The position numbers and the translations under genes were made by a program. From NCBI GenBank assembly GCA_020630715.1, contig JAHDIQ010000003.1, positions 243,871 to 307,870 of the forward strand: DNA of 64,000 nt, read 5' to 3'. This DNA is from Nonlabens sp. GTDB lineage: Bacteria > Bacteroidota > Bacteroidia > Flavobacteriales > Flavobacteriaceae. This document shows positions 42,464 to 51,800 of this stretch, in pieces. The first letter of the stretch is position 1; the number at the start of each line of letters is the position of its first letter. Under the pieces are notes generated by a model. It was not told the origin of the DNA. It did not search any database and saw only the letters and a list, made by a program, of their open reading frames with translations.

Positions 42464-43195
42464 ATGACAGAAGAAGATTTTAAAATAGATAGATTTCACG
42501 AAAGGTTTAACGGTAGCTTACCTTGGTGGTTTATTGCAGCTTGTTTAATCAGCTATAATTTTAAATCGTTCAGGCGTTTTATGATCTACATTTCTCATTA
42601 TAGTTCGATTATTGACTTATGGGAAACTCCTTCCGAAGAAATTAAAAACGAGCAGATTATTGCTGGTTTCCAACCCTTATTTCCTGAGCGTATTCCTAAA
42701 AAAATACTTTATCAGATTACTGGACTTCATTCTCGTACTACCTTCAATGAACGCTTCTCTACATACTTCATTGAAAATGATTTGGTGGGACGTAGAAGTT
42801 TCACACTTTTAGAAACCTATAAAATTTTAGAGTACTGGCAAGGAGAAGGAAAATGGGGCCGAATGCAAGCAGCAAAAAAAGAAATGCTCGCGGAAGTACT
42901 TCACAACAAGAATTATGAACGAACCGCCGAAGAGTTTAAAATGGCTTTGGGAAAAGAAGGCTATCAGCCCAACTTGATTAGTCCTAAAAAGATTAAGAAA
43001 CTCATAAAACATATAGACCTAACTGAAGAAAACCAGATTGAAGATCTTATCGGCTATCAAGAGCTTCAAACTGGTCTTATATGGATGTTTGGAATACTAA
43101 TGGTTCATCAGGTTTTAAAACAAACTAAACAGTCCATCTCAATACCAAAAGATCCACACAAACCTATATCCTTTCAATCTCATACCGATACCTAA
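42464..43195 (+). CDS. Unknown 243-aa protein, cargo edge
   Basis: Mostly helical and charged. A moderately hydrophobic N-terminal segment (SLPWWFIAACLISYNFKSF) and a C-terminal one (GLIWMFGILMVHQVL) are visible, otherwise nothing diagnostic. It is the last plus-strand gene of this slot and its end overlaps the convergent backbone gene by 32 bp. No family recognised. Confidence 0.55.
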   Translation: MTEEDFKIDRFHERFNGSLPWWFIAACLISYNFKSFRRFMIYISHYSSIIDLWETPSEEIKNEQIIAGFQPLFPERIPKKILYQITGLHSRTTFNERFSTYFIENDLVGRRSFTLLETYKILEYWQGEGKWGRMQAAKKEMLAEVLHNKNYERTAEEFKMALGKEGYQPNLISPKKIKKLIKHIDLTEENQIEDLIGYQELQTGLIWMFGILMVHQVLKQTKQSISIPKDPHKPISFQSHTDT

Positions 43196-43652
43196 ACACA
43201 CTCGTCCTGGTCACGCGATACTTACCGATAATCGTTTCCCAACCTAGCGCTACTTTCACACCTAGATCACGAAAGGTAGATCGACCAATGTTTTCTGTGC
43301 GACCCATTTTTACCAGTTCGTTTATGATGTCCTCATCGGTAGGTTTTTTCTTGGGTTTTGGTGCTGGTGTGTCTTCCATTACTTTTTCAAATGCGACTTG
43401 CTTTTCTTTAAGTTCTTCAGTAATCTCATTGTGTTCTAGCTGATCTGCATATTCTTCATCGATGTCTTCTAGGATTTCCAGATCCAGCGCTTCCAGCTCG
43501 TCGATAAGCGCATCTTTATCACAGACAGATACTTTGTCAAGTAAGGCGTGCATACGGTCAAAGATTTCTATTTTCTCTTGAATGGGCTGCAACAATAGCT
43601 TTGTAGCAAGTCCGTTGCGCTTCAGGAAAATTTGGTGTTCTATCTTTTTCAT
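43164..43652 (-). CDS. Unknown 162-aa protein with acidic helical middle
   Basis: A basic N-terminus (HQIFLKRNGLATKLL), a long acidic helical region (about 40-85, many Glu and Asp), a Pro/Lys linker and a C-terminal domain (TENIGRSTFRDLGVKVALGW... TSVFRYRYEIERI) that could be a small DNA- or protein-binding unit. It ends the minus-strand operon 43.2-46.3 kb and overlaps the convergent gene by 32 bp. No family recognised. Confidence 0.55.
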   Translation of the reverse strand: MKKIEHQIFLKRNGLATKLLLQPIQEKIEIFDRMHALLDKVSVCDKDALIDELEALDLEILEDIDEEYADQLEHNEITEELKEKQVAFEKVMEDTPAPKPKKKPTDEDIINELVKMGRTENIGRSTFRDLGVKVALGWETIIGKYRVTRTSVFRYRYEIERI

Positions 43653-43654
43653 AG

Positions 43655-43900
43655 TTAGGCAGTTATAGGGATGAGTTCTTGTTTTTCGGTAAGGGCACCT
43701 TCTATGATGTTAGAAAGCGCTGCGGTGGCGAGCGATGTAGCGATGATGATGCCGGTAGTTTTGAGCAACTCTGCTCCTTTGGGAACTTGTAGCTTAAACT
43801 TCTCATTTTCTGAGTTCTTTCCCAGATTATAGTAAATGAGTGCCTCGGCAAAACCTATGGCAAGACCTGCGCCTGTGATAATCAGTACTTTTTTATTCAT
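43655..43900 (-). CDS. 81-aa protein with two hydrophobic segments
   Basis: Hydrophobic segments at about 5-24 (VLIITGAGLAIGFAEALIYY) and 47-63 (TTGIIIATSLATAALSNI) and a short C-terminal tail. It lies 2 bp after the next upstream gene and before the 162-aa gene. Likely a small membrane protein; function unknown. Confidence 0.55.
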   Translation of the reverse strand: MNKKVLIITGAGLAIGFAEALIYYNLGKNSENEKFKLQVPKGAELLKTTGIIIATSLATAALSNIIEGALTEKQELIPITA

Positions 43901-43902
43901 AG

Positions 43903-44463
43903 TTAGTTTTTAGCATTTTCTTCCATCTTGTCAAACTTCTCTTTGATGGCGTCGAGACCTTTTTCGGTAGTGACCGTATTCATTTTGTAGGCATTCATAA
44001 TACCACGATGTGCACGCAGTAACACACGTTCTGCTTCCTTTTGTACCGAAACATTTTCTTTAAGTTTTACTGGAATCAAATTAGCTATAGAAATAAAATG
44101 ACCTTTGATTTTGGTGTGACGCATCGGTTTGGGTTTCTTAGGCTCGTTCTTGCGTTTCTCCTCATTAAACTTGCGGATTTTTGCCCGACACAGCTTAATA
44201 TCACTCGTCATTTTATCCAGCTCCTTTTTGACCGTTTTAGACGGTGCTTTCTTTTTGGCAGGCTTTTGTTCTTTTACAATGGCATCTGGCGCAAGGCGCT
44301 CTACCATTGAGAATACCTTTTCTATATTCTCCTTGGCGATTTCTTCAAAGGCTTTTTTGTCTGAAGTCTCTTCATAATCGGCAAGTAGCTCTTTAACTGC
44401 GGTTTGCAAGGCATCTGGTTGTACGGCGCTCAGCTTGAGCTTTTGTAATTTTTCTATGGTCAT
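43903..44463 (-). CDS. Unknown basic helical protein
   Basis: 186 residues. An N-terminal helical region, a Lys/Pro-rich central stretch (QKPAKKKAPSKTVKKELD) and a C-terminal part with LLRAHRGIMNAYKMNTVTTEKGLDAIKEKF. No TM helix. The basic composition would suit nucleic-acid binding. No family is recognised. It lies 9 bp downstream of the next gene in the same operon. Confidence 0.55.
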   Translation of the reverse strand: MTIEKLQKLKLSAVQPDALQTAVKELLADYEETSDKKAFEEIAKENIEKVFSMVERLAPDAIVKEQKPAKKKAPSKTVKKELDKMTSDIKLCRAKIRKFNEEKRKNEPKKPKPMRHTKIKGHFISIANLIPVKLKENVSVQKEAERVLLRAHRGIMNAYKMNTVTTEKGLDAIKEKFDKMEENAKN

Positions 44464-44472
44464 AGTGTGGTT

Positions 44473-45009
44473 TTAGGCGGCAATTAATAATTCGAGTTCC
44501 AGTAGCGATAAGGCTCTGGCACGTTCTTTTTCCTGTATGCGTATGGTTTCTTTAGAAGATGTGGTCTTTTTGTTGGCGGCTTTCTTTGGCTTTCGTTTTA
44601 CATCGTTGTTTTTATGCTCCACGCCAAATTCTTCAAAACGCCCCAAATCTTCTTTGCTCTCAATCAGCGCTTCGGTTTCAGAGTTTCGGTCTATACCGTA
44701 CACTTCTTTATCGGCTTTAAAGCGTTTTTTTGCTTCAGTTTTTGATAACAATTTCCATTGAAAACCATCACTCATCGTGTAGATTTCTCCAGTGTTTGAT
44801 TTTTCATCGGGATGTAGCATTTCAAATAAAAGCTCGTCTGCTTCCTGCGCTTTCAGATCACTTTTTGTAAAGTTATCTGACGCCTGTTTTATGACTTCCC
44901 AGGCTTTTACGGGATCTAATTCGCTGCCCGTGAGTGCCACGATTTCATCCTGATTCTGTATGGACAGCGCCTTCAGTTCGGCTTTGGAAATATCTTTGGT
45001 TTTATACAT
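44473..45009 (-). CDS. Unknown 178-aa protein
   Basis: Helical and charged, with an N-terminal part (DEIVALTGSELDPVKAWEVIKQASDNFTK), a middle stretch TMSDGFQWKLLSKTEAKKRF and a basic C-terminus (KRKPKKAANKKTTSSKETIR). No TM helix. It is part of the minus-strand operon 43.2-46.3 kb, 2 bp after the 108-aa gene. No family recognised. Confidence 0.55.
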   Translation of the reverse strand: MYKTKDISKAELKALSIQNQDEIVALTGSELDPVKAWEVIKQASDNFTKSDLKAQEADELLFEMLHPDEKSNTGEIYTMSDGFQWKLLSKTEAKKRFKADKEVYGIDRNSETEALIESKEDLGRFEEFGVEHKNNDVKRKPKKAANKKTTSSKETIRIQEKERARALSLLELELLIAA

Positions 45010-45011
45010 AT

Positions 45012-45338
45012 CTATAATTTATGATCTATGGCATATAATTGATGGTAAAGCGGTTCTAGCGACCAGACAAATTCGTTTGCTTCTTCTTGATCTGCATAAT
45101 GCACAGAACATAGTTGCGGTGTCCCATCGGTCTGAAAACATTCGTAACGGTACTGCTGTATTGGATTATCTTCATTAGAAATATCAATACTCGTCCATCG
45201 CAGTATTAATGCGTTTTTACGCTTTCGCGAAAGCATAATTTCAAAATCTCTACATTGCTCAGCACAGGCTTTATTAATGGCAATGGCTCTATCCATTATC
45301 GAATCAATCACGGTCTGTTTGAGTACATTTTTATCCAT
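45012..45338 (-). CDS. Unknown 108-aa protein
   Basis: A small soluble protein (DRAIAINKACAEQCRDFEIML, QYRYECFQTDGTPQLCSVHY) with a mixed alpha/beta pattern. A near-perfect palindrome (CGCTTTCGCGAAAGCA) lies inside and codes LSRKRK. Its start overlaps the stop of the 335-aa gene by 1 bp, so both are translated together. Function unknown. Confidence 0.55.
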   Translation of the reverse strand: MDKNVLKQTVIDSIMDRAIAINKACAEQCRDFEIMLSRKRKNALILRWTSIDISNEDNPIQQYRYECFQTDGTPQLCSVHYADQEEANEFVWSLEPLYHQLYAIDHKL

Positions 45339-46345
45339 TAGACAGCGAATTGGGTTTTATAATTTTCTATGATTTGGGTCACTTCTTTAACGGCGGTTTC
45401 CATCGCGTAACTTTGTTCAAAAACGAAGCCTTTTGAGTTGATCGCTTTCGCGAAAGCGGTACCCATTTGCGCAGTAATACTGCCGAGACCAGATGGAATG
45501 GTCAAGCCAAAATAGTTGCTCAACGCCACCAAACTCTTGAACCCACGAAACCGAAAATAACGCGGATCACTACTGATCAATAATAGCTGATTCTTATCCA
45601 GTTTATCCTGAAATCGCTTGACGCGCACGCAAGCCATCGCCACCTGATTGCTAAATGACGTGCCCAACATCACGTTAACCTCTACCGAAATGCCACGCAG
45701 TTCCAGAAACTCCACAAGTTCTGCACAGGCAAGGCCTACATAAAGCAGCTGATCGCCCTGCACATTTGCATTTGCGCCAGCCATAATATAAAGTTGCATT
45801 GCAGGATAGGACATCTGTTTATCCTGAAAATAGGCATAGACCGTTTTTACCGATGTGTTGATACTGTGGTTGTCGAGCTCAATATTCATCTGGCTCACGG
45901 CGGTATTCACAGGTGTTCTGGTATCTACGGGAAAGTTTTTAAACATCGCCATTGCGGCACGCTCAAATGAAAACACGCCCAGACCTCGATCATTATAAGC
46001 CATTTTAGGTTTGGGCAATACAGCATCTTCTAAATATTCCAAATACTTTGCAAGCTTATCTTTTATTTGTGGCTGAATCTTTCGCACGAGTTCCATTCCT
46101 GAAAATGTGCGGTGCTCATTGAGTTCTTCAATATTCTTGGGCGTGGGATTGCCATACCAGTCGGTACCAGAATTTAAGTTTTGGGTTGTGCTTTGCACCA
46201 CGTTATTCCACCGTGAGGCGTTTGTCTTGCTAAGTTGCTGTATCTCGTGATCTACAAACGCATTAAAGGCAAACACACTATCAAACAAGAGATAATAGTA
46301 TTTGCCACTGCTACTCTGGGCGGTATGTTTCTGCGGTCGACTCAC
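45338..46345 (-). CDS. VWA-like (DUF7192-like) protein, possible partner of the MoxR ATPase
   Basis: 335 residues. The C-terminal half has MQLYIMAGANANVQGDQLLYVGLACAELVEFLELRGISVEVNV, which recalls phage and plasmid VWA-like proteins that pair with MoxR-type AAA+ ATPases (a degenerate metal-ion site, then an alternating hydrophobic strand). A MoxR-like gene lies 1.3 kb upstream, separated by the mercury cassette. Family assignment is from memory and is tentative. A CGCTTTCGCGAAAGCG palindrome lies within and codes TAFAKAIN. Confidence 0.5.
   Translation of the reverse strand: MSRPQKHTAQSSSGKYYYLLFDSVFAFNAFVDHEIQQLSKTNASRWNNVVQSTTQNLNSGTDWYGNPTPKNIEELNEHRTFSGMELVRKIQPQIKDKLAKYLEYLEDAVLPKPKMAYNDRGLGVFSFERAAMAMFKNFPVDTRTPVNTAVSQMNIELDNHSINTSVKTVYAYFQDKQMSYPAMQLYIMAGANANVQGDQLLYVGLACAELVEFLELRGISVEVNVMLGTSFSNQVAMACVRVKRFQDKLDKNQLLLISSDPRYFRFRGFKSLVALSNYFGLTIPSGLGSITAQMGTAFAKAINSKGFVFEQSYAMETAVKEVTQIIENYKTQFAV
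45443..45458. repeat. Perfect CGCTTTCGCGAAAGCG palindrome, in the VWA-like gene
   Basis: Codes TAFAKAIN. Confidence 0.7.
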
Positions 46346-46421
46346 TTAATTCTTTTAAAAATAGAATTAGTGGTGTGAGTTGTTTGGGGATGGGATTGTA
46401 GTTTGGGACAATTGTCTATAT

Positions 46422-46462
46422 ATTTAAGTATTTGCTTAAATACGTAATTAATTATATATTTG
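46422..46462 (+). promoter_or_regulatory. Promoter and inverted-repeat operator of the mercury cassette
   Basis: TTG at 46432-46434 and TATATTTG at 46455-46462, with a 20-base spacer, make a good Bacteroidota promoter. The inverted repeat ATTTAAG-TATTTG-CTTAAAT (46422-46441) covers the -33 element and is the kind of site bound by ArsR-family repressors, so the downstream regulator probably binds here and is released by mercury. Confidence 0.7.
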
Positions 46463-46480
46463 CCCGTCTAAAGCAATAAT

Positions 46481-46852
46481 ATGAAACTAAAAATATCTTG
46501 CACACGAGCTGAAGCTGACCACAAGCAGCTGCAAAACTGTAGAACTACTATTGATGGTATGGCTAATGATTTTGATAAAATAACAAAACTACTGTCCATT
46601 TCCGGTAATGAGGTTCGTTTGAAAATTCTATTCCTCTTAAATATGGAAAAAGAACTATGTCCTTGTGATTTATCCGACATTTTAGGTATGAGTGTTCCCG
46701 CGGTTTCACAGCATATACGAAAAATGAAAGATGCAGATATGATAAGCTCAAGGCGAGAAGGGCAAACCTTGTACTATTCATTGAACGAAGATGAGACGGA
46801 TATTCTGGATAGTATTTTTAAGTCAATTCAATTAAAAAGAAAAACAGCATAA
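46481..46852 (+). CDS. ArsR-family transcriptional repressor of the mercury cassette
   Basis: 123 residues. Winged helix-turn-helix: SGNEVRLKILFLLNMEKELCPCDLSDILGMSVPAVSQHIRKMKDADMISSRREGQTLYYSL. Cysteines in KISCTRAE, QNCRT and ELCPCDL could form the metal site. It is followed 10 bp later by the transporter. In family members, metal binding releases the operator. Confidence 0.85.
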   Translation: MKLKISCTRAEADHKQLQNCRTTIDGMANDFDKITKLLSISGNEVRLKILFLLNMEKELCPCDLSDILGMSVPAVSQHIRKMKDADMISSRREGQTLYYSLNEDETDILDSIFKSIQLKRKTA

Positions 46853-46862
46853 ACACTTAATA

Positions 46863-47468
46863 ATGAGTACCGTAAAAACATCGAAAAATGCAGCTTATAC
46901 AGGTTTGTTTGCTGCTGTAGCCGCATCATCTTGTTGCATTCCACCAGTGATTTCATTAATAGCTGGCGCTGGGGGAAGTGCATCCGCTTTATCTTGGATG
47001 GAACCCTTTAGACCCTACTTAATTAGTATCGCTGCCGTAGCAATTGGTTATGCGTGGTATGATTATCTAAAACCGAAAAAAGCAGAGGATTGTTGTGAAG
47101 TGGATGCAAAGCCAAAGTGGTATCAAACTAAAGGTTTTTTAATAGGTATTACGCTTTTTGCGGCTATATCAATAAGTTTTCCTTATTACTCTCACATCTT
47201 TTACCCGGATAACAAAAAAGAAGTGGTTATTGTAAATCAATCCAATATCCATACGGTAAATTTTGATATTAAAGGGATGACTTGTGCAGGTTGTGAAGAG
47301 CACGTCAACCACGAAGTAAACAAGCTCGACGGAATTGTAACCTCAAAAGTGTCCTACGAAAACGGGAATGCCATCATTGAATTTGACCAAACCAAAACGA
47401 ATGAAACGGAAATCGAGAAAGCAATTAACTCAACAGGCTATAAGGTAACCGACAAAAAGGAAAACTAA
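46863..47468 (+). CDS. merTP: Mercuric transport protein MerTP (transporter fused to HMA domain)
   Basis: 201 residues. Three TM segments; the first has the CC motif of MerT (SSCCIPPVISLI) and a second Cys pair in the loop (EDCCEVDA). The C-terminal 70 residues are an HMA domain with GMTCAGCEEH, as in MerP. The fused protein would move Hg(II) into the cell for reduction. No merA or merB gene lies in the window, so the cassette is incomplete here. Overlaps the next gene by 1 bp. Confidence 0.85.
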   Translation: MSTVKTSKNAAYTGLFAAVAASSCCIPPVISLIAGAGGSASALSWMEPFRPYLISIAAVAIGYAWYDYLKPKKAEDCCEVDAKPKWYQTKGFLIGITLFAAISISFPYYSHIFYPDNKKEVVIVNQSNIHTVNFDIKGMTCAGCEEHVNHEVNKLDGIVTSKVSYENGNAIIEFDQTKTNETEIEKAINSTGYKVTDKKEN

Positions 47469-47674
47469 TGGAAACTATATTAAAATCTGAAATTACCTGC
47501 CCGAACTGCGGAAATAAGAAAGTAGAAGATATGCCAACAAACGCCTGTCAATTTTTCTACGAGTGTGAGAACTGTAAAACGGTTCTAAAACCAAATGAAG
47601 GGGATTGTTGCGTTTATTGCTCTTATGGGTCTGTAGCTTGTCCACCGATTCAGGAAGGAAATAGTTGTTGCTAG
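47468..47674 (+). CDS. GDCCVxC-domain small protein of the mercury cassette
   Basis: 68 residues with ten cysteines, including a zinc-ribbon-like CPNC at the N-terminus and the diagnostic GDCCVYCSYGSVACPPIQ near the C-terminus. NCBI names this family GDCCVxC domain-containing (seleno)protein; here both positions of the motif are Cys, with no in-frame stop, so no selenocysteine is needed. It follows merTP directly. The function is unknown, presumably thiol binding of mercury. Confidence 0.75.
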   Translation: METILKSEITCPNCGNKKVEDMPTNACQFFYECENCKTVLKPNEGDCCVYCSYGSVACPPIQEGNSCC

Positions 47675-47676
47675 AC

Positions 47677-48627
47677 TTACCCAATCCGCCTCTTAAACTC
47701 CTTAATAAACTCCGCCTTCATCACGCTACCTTTATAAGAATTTAAAAACCCTTCTAGATTGACCTCAGTCTTGATATGCTCAGCTTTCTCGCGGTTCATT
47801 GCGATAAAGTAGCTTTCTAAGGCATCTTTTAAGGTCTTACCGTTAGGCATCTTGCGATAGGTCTTACCAAACTCATCTTTCATTCCTGTTTCTCGCTTCA
47901 TTTCGAGTTCGTAGGCACGTTCAAGATTGAGCATTGTACGCAAAGTCATAATATCTTCAGTATCATCATCGCCAGCTTCTTTTCCCTCATAGCGCAAGAT
48001 CGCTTTGCGAATATCGATACACATATTTACGACTGGCGCATACACCAGTTGTCGCTCTAAGGTCTCGTTAAAACCTATGCGGTAAATAGAACCGCTAAAA
48101 CGGTCGAGTAAGGAAGCATCCTGCTTGTTATTCCCAACATAATTACCGCTTGCACCTTTGCCAATCACATTTCCTGTGGCAATACAACCAAAGCCTCTAT
48201 GTTTTACGATGGGTTCATTCTGTCCATTAAAAATAATAGCATCTTCACGAGCACTTTTTGCCAGAGCATCATTAAGCAGTCCTGCGGTATTCGCATCGAG
48301 CTTGGGCATTTCATCCAATATTAAAATCTTACCATCACGCCAGGCTTCTATAAGCGCACCTTCTTTGTAGCCAGAAATTGTCTGTCCTCCTTTAATGTCG
48401 ATGGGCGAAGTCCATTGGTTACAATTCACAATGGTAAAAGGCAGCTCCTTTCCATCGTTTTCTGATCGGCCATTGATGGCATAGGCAACTTTTTCTCCTA
48501 ATGTAGTTTTTCCTGTTCCTGCGCTACCTACCAAGTACGGATTATTTCCCACACTCAGATCGTCCATAATTTTCATAAACTGCGGAATCTGCTGTACTTC
48601 TGGTATATCTAATTTTCTTTGGGTCAT
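47677..48627 (-). CDS. MoxR-type AAA+ ATPase
   Basis: 316 residues. Walker A VGSAGTGKTTLGE (34-45), Walker B ILILDEMPKLD (about 104-114), sensor 1 FGCIATGNV and the typical asparagine-rich GNVIGKG loop. MoxR-type ATPases of phages and plasmids remodel proteins with VWA-type partners. The VWA-like gene at 45.3 kb, separated only by the plus-strand mercury cassette, may be that partner. It overlaps the next upstream gene by 4 bp. Confidence 0.8.
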   Translation of the reverse strand: MTQRKLDIPEVQQIPQFMKIMDDLSVGNNPYLVGSAGTGKTTLGEKVAYAINGRSENDGKELPFTIVNCNQWTSPIDIKGGQTISGYKEGALIEAWRDGKILILDEMPKLDANTAGLLNDALAKSAREDAIIFNGQNEPIVKHRGFGCIATGNVIGKGASGNYVGNNKQDASLLDRFSGSIYRIGFNETLERQLVYAPVVNMCIDIRKAILRYEGKEAGDDDTEDIMTLRTMLNLERAYELEMKRETGMKDEFGKTYRKMPNGKTLKDALESYFIAMNREKAEHIKTEVNLEGFLNSYKGSVMKAEFIKEFKRRIG

Positions 48628-48836
48628 TTGTTTTTGCTCTTTTTAAAAAGTTGATCTGCTGCGGCATTAGCTTCCTTTTTGGTGGAATAAATTGCTATGA
48701 TAACTGACGCGTCTAAACCACGCCTAAACTTGTTCTTAAGCTCTTGCATCGTTGTAGGCTTTCCACTAAAAATTCCTTTACGGGAATTATAATACGGGCT
48801 ATAGACGATGTACATCTTGTTGGGATTTATCTTCAT
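48624..48836 (-). CDS. 70-aa basic protein, unknown
   Basis: A small soluble protein (MKINPNKMYIVYSPYYNSRK, then GKPTTMQELKNKFRRGLDAS). Beta-alpha pattern, basic. It sits between the MoxR-like and helicase genes, overlapping one by 4 bp and touching the other. No function recognised. Confidence 0.55.
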   Translation of the reverse strand: MKINPNKMYIVYSPYYNSRKGIFSGKPTTMQELKNKFRRGLDASVIIAIYSTKKEANAAADQLFKKSKNK

Positions 48837-51800
48837 CTATGCCTGTGCGATTTGTAATTGATTAATCATCTCATCAATAGCTGAAATCTGCGCAATCGTA
48901 TCTTCAAAAAATATACGTCCTAACTCTTGGTAGGTGTACTCTCCAAATACAAACTCGGCATTTCCATCTTCGTGCGGATGGTTGAGGATAAAGTATCCCA
49001 AGCTCTCAATAGCATCGTGCAATGGCAATCTGCGAGCGTCGCTTACAATGTTGTTAAAGTCATCTTTTAATCCAGAGGCGAGCGTTTCGGTTTTCCAGAT
49101 TTGATATGGCTCTTCTACATTCTTAAACACGGGAATAAGTGAGTAATTGAATTTCTCTTTGTCTGATAATGGGCGGTTGTAAATGACCAGTCCGTATTCA
49201 TATTGCGAACTCGGTTCTTCATAGCTCACAAATCCAGTCGTAGGATTACTGCCTTGGCCATAAGCGCGTCCTAAGCGGTATTTATAACTACCAGAAGTAG
49301 ATTTGGTCTTTGATTTCCAGTCGGCTTCATTTTCAATTTCCCAATCTTCGAGTTCACGAGCGTGACCCAAGAACTGTACACCAAACGCATCTAACCTATT
49401 CAAAAACAATTGCAGCTTTTCCAAATGCAGGGCTGCGGTCATATCTCCAGCATTTTGCACAAAGTCTGGCAACTCATCCTGTGATTGACCATCTGCTCGT
49501 TTCAAGAACGACCGTAGTTTCTCATCAATAATCGCAGGATAGAGATCTCTTTTATCCAGGTACAACTGAAAATAGTTTTCACTAATACGCTTTACGCGAA
49601 AGTTGAGCTTGTGATCTGCAAAGAAGTCATCTACATCCAGTTTTCTAATAATGTTGAACGCTTCAGAAATAGGCAGTACTGCCGAATTTGCTTCGCCATC
49701 TTTACCAAAATCTCGATGCAACAAGATGCCGTTCTTAATGGTTCCTTCTTTTGTATTGTACTTAATGAGTTTGTTTTGAGTGCCAATCTGGTTAGAAGCG
49801 CCTACAATATTTTCGGTAAGGATATGACGACGTTCTCGTTTTGATGATGCTTTTTTGATGAGTTCGTTCCATTCCAGGTTAACCATTTGTACATCAGTTT
49901 CAGAAATATCTCGACTCTCTGTAAAAATCTGAGAGATGAAACTCTGTTCTGCAGGCTGTAAGCTGTAGGTCAGAATCTTTCGAGAATCTGTAACTCCAAA
50001 CTTGAGACTGATATTACTCAGCGTATATGGGTTCTTTCCAGATTTACCAATGCTTACGCCTAAGAAAATTCCCCAAGATGGTGTGATAGTCGTTCCAATG
50101 AAAGGAACTCGCACCACATCGCCCACATTCCACATCGTGATGTATCTGATGATCGACCGTTTGGTATTCTCTAATCCTGCCACATAGGTCGCCAATTGGG
50201 ATGTCTTTGCGTGAATAATCTCTTCCAGCTTCGTCCAGTCGGACTGTATGCGCTCGTTTTCCTTTTCGGTCGCGCCACTACCACGTTGCGGTAAATCGTC
50301 CCGATCTTCTTTCAGTCTATTGATGACATCCAGCTTTTTCGCTTTGCGTTCTTCAACAAGCAATGGATATTTTTCATTGATGGCATCAACCATTTTCATA
50401 CGCACCTGAACAGGTTTTTGACCATCCAGCGCGTCTGTGATGCGTTTGTCAATATCTTGTTTGGTAAAGGGTCGTTTCAGATTATTGACGATGGTAATAT
50501 CGCGTACGGTATCTTTCCCAAAAGGTGTTACGCCACCTTGACCTTTCTGAAACAAGAAACGTTTTTTGGTTTCTGCATCGAGTGGTAAAAATTCAGTTTC
50601 AAGATCATAAGTGCCTTGCTGTTTTTCCAGCTTTATCTGATGGTCGTAGCGTTCTAACAGATCATCATATAAGGCATCTTGCTCTTCTACTTTGAGCAAT
50701 CCTGCACGTCCAGTTAATTGACGCACCGCGCCATCTTTAAAGCCATTGCGCTCGTATCGTATGTTACCGTTTTTATCGGTTTTCTTTTGATAAGTAGGAT
50801 AACCCAATTGTTCCATCATCTCTTGATTCTCATCTACCCAATTCCACGCTGCGATATCGCCGTATTTATTTAGAAAATCTGCACTTTTTAAGGTTTCATC
50901 ATTGGTTTTCTGTGAGCCTGTGGTATTAGCATCCAGCGATTTTAATTTCGCCTTGAGCATTGTCATCAATCTCTTTTCCGTAGGAATATCACTTGTGATG
51001 TAATAGTATTCAGGCAACACCACTTGACCAGTACGATTGATACGACCACGCTTTTGAACTTCGGTATTGATATCCAACTCAAACTGATGCACAATCATTG
51101 CTCGCTGGCGTTGATCCTTAAAATCTTTACTGGCGTGTGCCGAAGATCCTGTACTACCACTTTGATTAATAAGTAGCACATCATAATCGCCACTATTAAA
51201 CATTCTAAAAGAGCGCTCCGTATTACTGCGGAAGGCTTGGACAACAGCTTCATCGCCATCCATCGCAATACGCTGATTACGACCTGTAACTTCGGCAACT
51301 TTAAAGTACATATCGGTGTGACCGCCTAAATGCTTCGGTTTCTTCTGGGTTTCAATCAAGTGAATTAATTCGTCAATGGGCGAAATGGATAATCCAGAAC
51401 TCTCAAGAACCATTCGGCTCTTGATATCTTTGTATTTCTCAATACCTTTTTGTGGAAGCTCTTCTAGTTCGATACGTTCTCTGGTTTTTGAGCCATCGAT
51501 CGCTGTATAATTATAATTGAAAATACCGTCAAGACCACGCACTAGTGTGCGCACAAAATCCATTTGCTCGTTTGGGATTACATCGCCACTTACCAGATTC
51601 ATTTCCTTTAGAAAAGCACCCATCGTGGATTTGAATGCGATGACCACTTTTTTGTCTTCCTTCAGTAATTTGATGGTGTGATCTACTACATCCTTTACTT
51701 TCAAGGCAAATAGCATTTGGTCAACAATATTGAATACTCTTGAAAAGTAAGGCGATTGCTTCACGCCAAGACTTCTGGGTTTAGAAGACATATGCTCGCC

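Noticed and set aside
47468..47674. Selenoprotein reading of the GDCCVxC gene
   Set aside because: All Cys positions are encoded by TGT or TGC and there is no in-frame TGA, so selenocysteine is not needed.
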